Under the pieces are notes generated by a model, which searched no databases, was not told the DNA's origin, and saw only the letters and a list, made by a program, of their open reading frames with translations. A stretch of DNA of 16,932 bases from CAYJCL01 sp964370475 (GTDB lineage: Bacteria > Bacillota_I > Bacilli_A > RF39 > UBA660): the NCBI GenBank assembly GCA_964370475.1, contig CAYJJI010000021.1, positions 1 to 16,932 on the forward strand, given 5' to 3'. The translations under genes and the position numbers were made by a program. Positions 7,245 through 12,568 of the stretch are shown piece by piece. Position 1 is the first letter of the stretch. Each line of letters starts with the position of its first letter.

Positions 7245-8402
7245 TTAATTATTATCGTCATCATCGTCGTTGTCATCGTCATCGTTGTCATCGTCATCGT
7301 TGTCATCATCATCGTTGTCATCATCATCGTTGTCATCGTCATCGTTGTCATCATCGTCGTTGTCATCATCATCGTTGTCATCATCATCGTTGTCATCTTT
7401 ATCATTGTCATCATCATCGTTGTCATTGTCATCATTATCATCGTTATCAACATCAACTTCAACCTTAACAATTTCACCAGTCTTAGCATTGATATCATAA
7501 TCATAACTATTATTATTATAATTAAATTCAACTTCATAAACCATTAAATTATCTTCAAAATCAATTTCAACTTCAATATCAGTTAAATTAGTAAGATTTA
7601 ATTTAGCATCAATTATTGCAATATTCAAAGCTTCATCATGAGTAATATATTCTCCAGCTGCAGTATTCCCTTCAACATTAACATCAACATTATTCTTAGT
7701 AGATTCAGCTAATAAAGTTAAATCAGTAGCACTAAGATTAATTAAATCTTCAAATTTGTAAGCTGTATTAGAAGCAACAATTCTAGATATTAATAATGCC
7801 TTACCTTCAGTAATATTATACTTTTTAGCTAAATCTTCTAATGTATCATCATCCTCATAAATTTGAGATATAACTGAAGCATCAATATTTTCTTTCTTTA
7901 AAGATTCTTTAATTGTACTATTTACTTTATTAACAATATCATCAGCATCATCACCTTCACTAGAAACAAGAACTGTATTAGAACTTTCACTAATATATTT
8001 AGATTCTACTAATTCCTTCATCAACTTTTCAGTTGCCTCATTAATATCATCGCCAATAACATCTAATCCATCAACAATTTCTTTAGCGTCATCATTGATA
8101 GCTTCAAATGTTCTAACTTCACCTTTACTATTTAATCCAGCTTGAATCCCCGGATTAACATCAAACATAACAGTTGTAGTAACATTTAAATTAGTAAATG
8201 TTACAAAAGCAAACGACGAAACCAAAGCAGCAGCCGGTATCCATAATAATTTTTTGCTTAAATAATTTTTTTTCTTTTCACTTTCCATTTTTAAAATAAC
8301 TCCTTCATTTTTATTAATTTTGTTTATAATGGCACTGAAATCAGATTTAATTAAGTTGTCAGTTAAGTTAGTTACATCTTTATTAATTTTATTTTTATTC
8401 AT
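7245..8402 (-). CDS. RsgI-like transmembrane anti-sigma factor with Asp/Asn repeat tail (385 aa)
   Basis: The protein probably holds the ECF sigma factor encoded just upstream at the membrane and releases it on an outside signal. Residues 1-50 are cytosolic and charged, and 51-70 form one membrane helix. Residues 74-115 match the RsgI-type extracytoplasmic domain (VMFDVNPGIQAGLN, then EVRTFEAINDDAKEIV). Residues 255-316 look like a PepSY domain (HDEALNIA, VYEVEF, YDYDINAKTGEIVKVEV). Residues 319-385 are an almost pure Asp/Asn tail built from a DDDDN unit. In RsgI proteins the conserved Asn-Pro (here 83-84) is a reported self-cleavage site. Its ATG overlaps the sigma stop codon (ATGA) and has an AAGGATGGTG ribosome site. 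The acidic tail could bind Ca2+ or the wall. The sensed signal is unknown. Confidence 0.85.
   Translation of the reverse strand: MNKNKINKDVTNLTDNLIKSDFSAIINKINKNEGVILKMESEKKKNYLSKKLLWIPAAALVSSFAFVTFTNLNVTTTVMFDVNPGIQAGLNSKGEVRTFEAINDDAKEIVDGLDVIGDDINEATEKLMKELVESKYISESSNTVLVSSEGDDADDIVNKVNSTIKESLKKENIDASVISQIYEDDDTLEDLAKKYNITEGKALLISRIVASNTAYKFEDLINLSATDLTLLAESTKNNVDVNVEGNTAAGEYITHDEALNIAIIDAKLNLTNLTDIEVEIDFEDNLMVYEVEFNYNNNSYDYDINAKTGEIVKVEVDVDNDDNDDNDNDDDDNDKDDNDDDDNDDDDNDDDDNDDDDNDDDDNDDDDNDDDDNDDDDNDDDDDNN
7248..7448 (-). repeat. In-frame 15-bp tandem repeat encoding the DDDDN tail
   Basis: The stretch is made of degenerate 15-bp units (GACAACGATGATGAT on the coding strand, with GAT/GAC swaps), about 10-13 copies. 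The unit length is a multiple of three, so gain or loss of copies would change tail length without breaking the frame. Confidence 0.85.
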
Positions 8403-8941
8403 TTTACACCATCCTTGTATAAAGCACGAATTTTTTTCATTGCTCTATGATATTTAGAGAGTACAGTAGATAGTTTTAAATTTAATAAATCTGCGATTTC
8501 TCTAAATTTAAAATCATCTATGGTATTTAATATAAATATTTGTCTTTCTTCGTCTTCCAGTTCTAATACTATATTCTTTATTAATAATTTATTAAAAGCA
8601 GAATCATCTTTATTACCAATAATTTCTTCGATTTCAGTAATATCCAATGCATTTCTTTTTTGATTATTTTTAATTTTATTGAGACATAAATTTTTAGTCA
8701 TTGTTAATATCCAAGCCATCGGTTTATTCCTAGGATCATATTTACCAGCATAGCGGTTAATATTAACATACACATCTTGCATTACATCTTCAGCATCATG
8801 TTGATTATTTAACATTGAAAGCGCAAATCTAAATACAAAATTTCTCGTATCATTATAAAGCATCTCCAACGCCATCAAATCATCATTTGCTATTTTTAAA
8901 ATATAGTTTTCCAGCATTTTACTATCTATATTATTTTCCAT
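8399..8941 (-). CDS. ECF-type RNA polymerase sigma factor (180 aa)
   Basis: This protein directs RNA polymerase to a dedicated promoter set. Region 2 spans about residues 25-93: FRFALSMLNNQHDAEDVMQD, the DAED core-binding motif, then MAWILTMTKNLCLNK, the -10 recognition helix. Region 4 spans about 125-175: EERQIFILNTIDDFKFREIADLL, then STVLSKYHRAMKKIR, the -35 helix-turn-helix. No region 1 or 3 is present, as usual for ECF factors. I place the start at ATG 8941, which has an AAGGGAG site about 6 nt upstream. An in-frame ATG at 8956 would bury that site in the coding region and has none of its own. The stop TGA overlaps the anti-sigma ATG. A target promoter consensus cannot be read from this window. 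Confidence 0.92.
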   Translation of the reverse strand: MENNIDSKMLENYILKIANDDLMALEMLYNDTRNFVFRFALSMLNNQHDAEDVMQDVYVNINRYAGKYDPRNKPMAWILTMTKNLCLNKIKNNQKRNALDITEIEEIIGNKDDSAFNKLLIKNIVLELEDEERQIFILNTIDDFKFREIADLLNLKLSTVLSKYHRAMKKIRALYKDGVK

Positions 8942-8997
8942 TTTTACTCCCTTCATCTATACAACAACAGAAGTTATTATTTTATTGCATAAATTTT

Positions 8998-9702
8998 TTA
9001 TTTTTTTATTATTTCATTATTTTGATTACCAAAAGCATCATATAAATTAGCTTGCAAACATTGCGGAGCTAATAAACCTATAAACATCAGCTGTTTAACT
9101 ATTTCATCTTCAGGTAATAAAGCATTACTGTCTAATAGCCTTTTAGCTACAGAACATGCTTTATTTAGTTTATTGTGTAAAGACAATCTCGAATGAGACT
9201 CAAGATATTTTATATCACGATGATTTTCTTCCATATTTAAACCACTTGCTTTATATATACTAGAATTTAAAGATATGTCCTTTTCAGACATTGATTCTCT
9301 TAACCCAAATTTTTGAAAACTCATATATACTCTAGACATAATAACATTAGTTAACAATCTATCTCTATCCTTACTAAATGTATTAGGATCTTTATGACTG
9401 TAATACAATTGTACTAATTCTTTAATAGCTGACATTTCAGAAATTTTCAAATCAATAACTTTTATTTCTTCTCTTAATAAAGGATGATTAATCAATACAT
9501 CTTTATTTCTATCTTTTAAAGCCATCTTCATTGATTCCGAAAATTTAATAGCATTTGTTAAATAACTCCACTCTCTAACATTTTTACCTATTTCAGAATT
9601 AACACTCTTCCAATCAATATTAGAATATATTTCTAATGATTTTTCCTCATCAAAAACATTAATATAATCCTTTAAAAATAATAATAATTCTTCATTCCTC
9701 AT
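8998..9702 (-). CDS. Hypothetical protein, 234 aa, first gene of the sigma operon
   Basis: I do not recognise the family. The protein is soluble-looking and mainly helical, starting MRNEELLLFLKDYINVFDEE and ending NQNNEIIKK; it has no membrane segment or catalytic motif I can name. A longer frame is open up to an ATG at 9783 and would add a hydrophobic N terminus. That extension is translated from a terminator hairpin and the promoter, so it is an artefact. The ATG at 9702 has an AGGAGAG Shine-Dalgarno and sits 23 nt after a good promoter. The sigma factor gene starts 56 nt downstream with no terminator between, so co-transcription is likely. A role upstream of or together with the ECF sigma factor is inference from position. 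Confidence 0.7.
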   Translation of the reverse strand: MRNEELLLFLKDYINVFDEEKSLEIYSNIDWKSVNSEIGKNVREWSYLTNAIKFSESMKMALKDRNKDVLINHPLLREEIKVIDLKISEMSAIKELVQLYYSHKDPNTFSKDRDRLLTNVIMSRVYMSFQKFGLRESMSEKDISLNSSIYKASGLNMEENHRDIKYLESHSRLSLHNKLNKACSVAKRLLDSNALLPEDEIVKQLMFIGLLAPQCLQANLYDAFGNQNNEIIKK

Positions 9703-9724
9703 AATATCTCTCCTACTTATATAA

Positions 9725-9753
9725 AGTATAACATAGTAAATATATATGAACAA
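9725..9753 (-). promoter_or_regulatory. Promoter of the 234-aa/sigma/anti-sigma operon
   Basis: TTGTTC (9748-9753), 17-nt spacer, TATACT (9725-9730) with TG in extended -10 position. It is a housekeeping-type promoter with no obvious ECF-type -35. Confidence 0.65.
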
Positions 9754-9760
9754 CAAAATA

Positions 9761-9780
9761 AAAAAACCTAAAAGGTTTTT
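9761..9780 (-). terminator. Intrinsic terminator closing the third short unit
   Basis: AAAAACCT (9773-9780), 3-nt loop, AGGTTTTT (9762-9769), followed by further T and TTATTTTG on the minus strand. It lies upstream of the 9725-9753 promoter and ends whatever is transcribed from 9989. Confidence 0.8.
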
Positions 9781-9989
9781 CATCTAATAACATCTGATAA
9801 TCTTCATTGATAATTATAAAATTAATTAAAGCTATCTTCATTATTAATAAACAGTATGGCATCATTTAATCATATAGAATTAAAAACTATCTATTTGAAT
9901 ATATCTCCTTCTTTCTAAAAGTCTTAATTTATTTAAATATTATTTTATCTACTTATACATATTATATTTCTTTTTCTTTCTCCTTTCAT
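9761..9989 (-). ncRNA. Putative regulated short transcript, unit 3 (about 229 nt)
   Basis: Transcription is predicted to start near 9989, 6-7 nt after the TAGAAT -10 and the paired TTCACA-like boxes, and to stop at the terminator 9761-9780. The RNA would begin with ATGAAAGGAGAAAG, sharing the 5' GAAAGGAGA of the two neighbouring units, but it lacks their 27-nt block. A second AAGGAG lies at 9905-9910 with no good start codon behind it. Short frames exist: a leaderless 14-codon one from 9989 starting MKGERK, and one near 9860 that runs through the terminator. None is convincing. A small RNA or a small-peptide mRNA are both possible. Confidence 0.35.
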
Positions 9990-9995
9990 AATTAC

Positions 9996-10027
9996 ATTCT
10001 ATCTAACTAGTGTGATAACTTTGTGAA
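9996..10027 (-). promoter_or_regulatory. Regulated promoter of unit 3 with paired TTCACA-like boxes
   Basis: Boxes TTCACA (10022-10027) and ATCACA (10011-10016) are 11 bp apart. The inner box lies 9 nt before TAGAAT (9996-10001). The same layout occurs at 10208-10239, 10405-10436 and 12502-12533. Confidence 0.6.
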
Positions 10028-10059
10028 AAATTAAAGTAAGATAAAACACAATTACGTAC

Positions 10060-10081
10060 AAAAAAACCACTAAAAAGTGGT
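10060..10081 (-). terminator. Intrinsic terminator of short unit 2
   Basis: ACCACT (10076-10081), 4-nt loop, AGTGGT (10066-10071), then seven T on the minus strand. Its 5' arm can alternatively pair with an upstream GTGGTC element (10115-10120). Confidence 0.8.
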
Positions 10082-10138
10082 CTGTATTCAAAAATTATTT
10101 GTAATCCTAAGCAGGACCACTATTTAAAAATTTATTTA

Positions 10139-10165
10139 TATAAAATATAGAAGTTTGTAGTTATG
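10139..10165 (-). repeat. 27-nt identical block, copy in unit 2
   Basis: The minus strand begins CATAACTACAAACTTC and ends TATA. It is identical to 10325-10351, 186 bp away, and sits just after the first hairpin in both units. Confidence 0.9.
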
Positions 10166-10207
10166 CATTGCTTCCTAGCAATTATTCATCTCTCCTTTCG
10201 TGATTTA

Positions 10208-10239
10208 ATAATATAATAATTATGTGAAATATTTGTGAA
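10208..10239 (-). promoter_or_regulatory. Regulated promoter of unit 2 with paired TTCACA boxes
   Basis: TTCACA at 10234-10239 and 10223-10228 (11 bp apart). The inner box lies 9 nt before TATTAT (10208-10213). Start of transcription is expected near 10201. Confidence 0.65.
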
Positions 10240-10261
10240 ATTTATATGTAACTTATTCCAC

Positions 10262-10285
10262 AAAAAAATCATCAAATGATGATTT
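10262..10285 (-). terminator. Intrinsic terminator of short unit 1
   Basis: AAATCATCA paired with TGATGATTT (10266-10285), followed by seven T on the minus strand (10262-10268, partly in the stem). Confidence 0.8.
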
Positions 10286-10324
10286 AATTAAAATATTGCG
10301 TACATTAAGTTACAATGTACATTT

Positions 10325-10351
10325 TATAAAATATAGAAGTTTGTAGTTATG
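10325..10351 (-). repeat. 27-nt identical block, copy in unit 1
   Basis: It is identical to 10139-10165. In both units it lies between the first hairpin and the spacer before the terminator, so it would be largely single-stranded and is a candidate target-pairing region. Confidence 0.9.
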
Positions 10352-10404
10352 GTATGCAAAATTTGCATAAACAAAATTTAAATTATCTCTCCTTTCATGT
10401 TCTA

Positions 10405-10436
10405 AGTATATAAAATATTTGTGAAATATTTGTGAA
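10405..10436 (-). promoter_or_regulatory. Regulated promoter of unit 1 with perfect paired TTCACA boxes
   Basis: TTCACAAATAT occurs twice in direct succession (boxes start at 10436 and 10425). The inner TTCACA lies 9 nt before TATACT (10405-10410). It begins right after the terminator of the sensor kinase gene. Confidence 0.7.
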
Positions 10437-10467
10437 TAGAAAAAGAAAAAATCATCATTTTTTCTTT
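10437..10467 (-). terminator. Intrinsic terminator of the two-component operon
   Basis: A perfect 11-bp stem, AAAGAAAAAAT (10457-10467) and ATTTTTTCTTT (10442-10452) around a GATG loop, followed by TTCTATT. It includes the TGA stop codon of the kinase gene. Confidence 0.7.
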
Positions 10468-11837
10468 ATTTGAAAGTAGAAGGTAGTTCCCCCATTTTTA
10501 ACACTACTAACACCATATTTAAATTTATGATGTGTTAATATATTTTTAACAATAGCTAAACCTAAACCTGTACCAATAACATTTCTTTTATGTTTCTTAT
10601 CAGTTTTATAGTATTTATCCCAAATATACTCTACTTCATCGGGATCAATACCTTTACCAGTATCTTTTATATTAACCAAATAATTTACTCCGTTATTAAT
10701 TAACTCAATAGTTACTAATTTATCATCACCAGTATAATTAATAGCATTATTTACTAAATTATATATTACTTGATTAATTTTATTCTTATCAGCATATACC
10801 ATAGCTTTGTTAACGCCTTCATATTTAATCTTATATCCTTCTTGCTCTTTTAAAATGTTATAATTTTTTAATATCGATTTGATTTCTAAATTAAGATCAA
10901 AAACTTCATAATTAAATACTTCTGCACTACTTTGTAATTTAGATAACACTAAAATATCATTAACTAATATATTTAACCTTTCTGTTTCTTTAATAATAAT
11001 ATCTAAATGCTCTTCCCTTTTATTTTTATCATGATAAGATAAATCTCTTACCATTTCAGAATAAGCTCTAATCATAGTAAGTGGTGTTTTTAAATCATGA
11101 GAAACATTAGCCATTAAATCTCTCCTATAACCATCAGTCTTATCAAGTTCAGAACCAATATAGTTGAGCGTATCAGCTAGTTCATCTATCTCAGTAACAC
11201 CACTTTTCTCAAACTTAACATTAAAATCACCTTTACTAAATTCACAAGCTTTCTCAGTTAAAGATCTAATCGGACCAGTAATTCTATGTGATAAAAAGTA
11301 AGCAATTATAATAGAAAATATAACTAATAAAAACATTATATACATCAGTTGTTGATTAATAATAGTTTCTACTCCATCAATAGATTCTAAATTAGCAAAC
11401 ACATACACATCACTATCACTTCTATTAATCTTACTAATTAAAGAATCAACACCTCTAGTTTCATTATAAACACTTAAAGTAACTATGTCAGTATCATGAA
11501 GTGAAAACTCACTATCATAAACTTCTACAACAGCTCTATTTAACATACAACCAGGAATTTCAGTATTATATTCCTCATATAAAATATTATTCTTGTAAAC
11601 TTGAATACATATTGTATCTAAATGTTCCTCTTGTAAAATTCTTTCCAATTCATCTATTTCAGAATTAAGAATTAATCTATTAACATTATCTAAAGCACCT
11701 TTTTGAAAATTTTCATAAAAAATCTTTTCAAATATCCCACTAACTATCCAAAACAATACCATAATAGTAGTAGCAAATAATACCAAATATGTAAGAGTCT
11801 TAAAAGTAATAGTATTAATCTTCTTCTTTATATTCAA
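10455..11837 (-). CDS. Two-component sensor histidine kinase (460 aa)
   Basis: This membrane sensor phosphorylates the response regulator encoded upstream. Membrane helix 1 is at about 14-34. An extracellular sensor of about 130 residues (35-163) follows, then helix 2 at 165-184. A HAMP linker spans 183-236 (HRITGPIRSL). The HisKA helix has the phospho-accepting His247 in NVSHDLKTPLTMIRAYSEM. The HATPase domain has the N box around YNLVNNAINYTG (359-370), DTGKGI (392-397) and GTGLGL (422-427). No PAS domain is present, so the build is closer to CiaH/VanS-type than PhoR-type kinases. The start is a TTG at 11837 inside the end of the regulator gene (23-nt overlap); no better start precedes the first helix. 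Its ligand is unknown. Confidence 0.93.
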   Translation of the reverse strand: MNIKKKINTITFKTLTYLVLFATTIMVLFWIVSGIFEKIFYENFQKGALDNVNRLILNSEIDELERILQEEHLDTICIQVYKNNILYEEYNTEIPGCMLNRAVVEVYDSEFSLHDTDIVTLSVYNETRGVDSLISKINRSDSDVYVFANLESIDGVETIINQQLMYIMFLLVIFSIIIAYFLSHRITGPIRSLTEKACEFSKGDFNVKFEKSGVTEIDELADTLNYIGSELDKTDGYRRDLMANVSHDLKTPLTMIRAYSEMVRDLSYHDKNKREEHLDIIIKETERLNILVNDILVLSKLQSSAEVFNYEVFDLNLEIKSILKNYNILKEQEGYKIKYEGVNKAMVYADKNKINQVIYNLVNNAINYTGDDKLVTIELINNGVNYLVNIKDTGKGIDPDEVEYIWDKYYKTDKKHKRNVIGTGLGLAIVKNILTHHKFKYGVSSVKNGGTTFYFQIKKK

Positions 11838-12483
11838 ATTTATAACCTACCCCTCTTACAGTAATTATATAATCCCTACATTCCAATAAATTATTTCGTA
11901 ATGTCTTTATATGAGTATCAACAGTTCTATCATCTCCATAGAAATTCATTCCCCATACATTAGCTAAAATCTTTTCTCTACTTAAAGCTATTCCTTTATT
12001 TATAATAAAATAATTAAGAAGTTCAAACTCTTTAGGAGTTAAAAAGATTTCTTCATCAAATACTTTTACAACCCTAGCAGAATTATCAATAGAAATACCA
12101 CCTATCATCAACTTCTCTTTAATATTACTGCTTCTTTTTAATACAGCTTTAACCCTAGCTAATAACTCTTTAGGACTAAAAGGTTTAGTAATATAATCAT
12201 CAATACCTACATCAAAACCAATTAACTTATCATACTCTTCACCTCGAGCAGATAACATAATAATAGGAACTTCTTTAAATCCTAAAATTTCTTTACTAGC
12301 TTGATATCCATCTTTCTTCGGCATCATAATATCCATGATAATTAAATCATATGAATTATCCATACACTTATTTACGGCATCATCCCCATTAATTGCCTCA
12401 TCAACACTAAAACCATCAAGAACTAAATATTCCTTAATTACTCTTCTAATTAATTCTTCATCATCAACTATCAATATTTTCAT
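11815..12483 (-). CDS. OmpR/PhoB-family response regulator (222 aa)
   Basis: This cytosolic DNA-binding regulator is activated by phosphorylation. The receiver domain spans 1-115: acidic pair Asp7-Asp8 in IVDDEE, phosphoacceptor Asp51 in IIMDIMMPKKDG, Ser78 in MLSA and Lys100 in TKPFSP. The winged-helix effector domain follows, with LTPKEFELLNYF, SREKILANVW, DDRTVDTHIKTLR and VRGVGYKFE. I start it at ATG 12483 (MKILIVDDEE), about 7 nt behind an AGAGGTG site; an in-frame GTG at 12492 overlaps that site. The regulator precedes and overlaps the kinase gene. It is the obvious candidate to bind the TTCACA-type direct repeats in front of its own operon and the three short units downstream, since OmpR-family dimers bind 11-bp-spaced direct repeats. 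Confidence 0.95.
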   Translation of the reverse strand: MKILIVDDEELIRRVIKEYLVLDGFSVDEAINGDDAVNKCMDNSYDLIIMDIMMPKKDGYQASKEILGFKEVPIIMLSARGEEYDKLIGFDVGIDDYITKPFSPKELLARVKAVLKRSSNIKEKLMIGGISIDNSARVVKVFDEEIFLTPKEFELLNYFIINKGIALSREKILANVWGMNFYGDDRTVDTHIKTLRNNLLECRDYIITVRGVGYKFEYKEED

Positions 12484-12501
12484 ATAAAACACCTCTCTAA
12501 A

Positions 12502-12533
12502 AGTATAAACTACAATTGTGAAATTTAGATGAA
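12502..12533 (-). promoter_or_regulatory. Autoregulated promoter of the two-component operon
   Basis: Boxes TTCATC (12528-12533, 4 of 6 matches) and TTCACA (12517-12522) are 11 bp apart. The inner box lies 9 nt before TATACT (12502-12507), 19 nt upstream of the regulator ATG. It has the same geometry as the three promoters at 9996-10436. Confidence 0.6.
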
Positions 12534-12536
12534 TTT

Positions 12537-12545
12537 ATTATAACA
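12537..12545 (-). promoter_or_regulatory. Second, extended -10 promoter of the two-component operon
   Basis: TGTTATAAT (TATAAT at 12537-12542) just after the upstream terminator, without a recognisable -35. It could give basal expression that the box-controlled promoter then amplifies. Confidence 0.45.
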
Positions 12546-12546
12546 T

Positions 12547-12568
12547 AAAAAAAAGATGTTACCATCTT
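12547..12568 (-). terminator. Intrinsic terminator of the Abi/HtrA operon
   Basis: AAGATG (12563-12568), GTAA loop, CATCTT (12553-12558), then a run of T on the minus strand, overlapping the stop codon at 12567-12569. Confidence 0.8.

Larger units (their letters stand above)
10060..10201 (-). ncRNA. Putative small RNA, unit 2 (about 142 nt)
   Basis: The predicted 5' end near 10201 follows TATTAT by 6-7 nt and the 3' end is the terminator at 10060-10081. The order is: 5' CGAAAGGAGAGAT; a hairpin ATTGCT-AGGA-AGCAAT (10167-10182); a 27-nt block (10139-10165) identical to one in unit 1; an A/T-rich spacer; GTGGTC (10115-10120) plus a small hairpin UCCU-GCUU-AGGA; the terminator. The only ATG frame over the block encodes 10 residues. 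It reads the block in a different frame from unit 1, which argues for function as RNA. The two units look like diverged tandem copies. No known RNA family is recognised. Confidence 0.6.
10262..10398 (-). ncRNA. Putative small RNA, unit 1 (about 137 nt)
   Basis: The predicted 5' end is near 10398, 6-7 nt after TATACT, and the 3' end is the terminator at 10262-10285. The order is: 5' ATGAAAGGAGAGAT; a hairpin TATGCA...TGCATA (10353-10369); the 27-nt block shared with unit 2 (10325-10351); a second hairpin GTACATT...AATGTAC (10300-10320); the terminator. A 14-residue frame from ATG 10368 exists but has no correctly spaced ribosome site and reads the shared block in another phase than unit 2. A leaderless 6-codon frame from 10398 is also too short to trust. 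It most likely acts as RNA; a peptide-coding role is not excluded. Confidence 0.6.

Noticed and set aside
7270..7500. Plus-strand frame encoding a Ser/Leu repeat, and a Met/Thr-rich minus frame, over the tandem repeat
   Set aside because: They are low-complexity shadows of the GAT/GAC repeat in other frames.
8942..8956. Earlier in-frame ATG of the sigma factor
   Set aside because: It would place the AAGGGAG ribosome site inside the coding region and has no site of its own.
9703..9783. N-terminal 27-residue hydrophobic extension of the 234-aa gene, looking like a membrane anchor
   Set aside because: The stretch is the terminator hairpin of unit 3 and the promoter read as codons. The ATG at 9702 has the only good ribosome site.
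9713..9863. A 49-codon frame starting MMPYCLL upstream of the 234-aa gene
   Set aside because: It has no ribosome site and runs straight through the terminator and promoter.
9784..10454. CRISPR array, tRNA or riboswitch in the region without protein genes
   Set aside because: Only two copies of a 27-nt block exist with unequal contexts; there is no tRNA cloverleaf and no riboswitch core that I can recognise.
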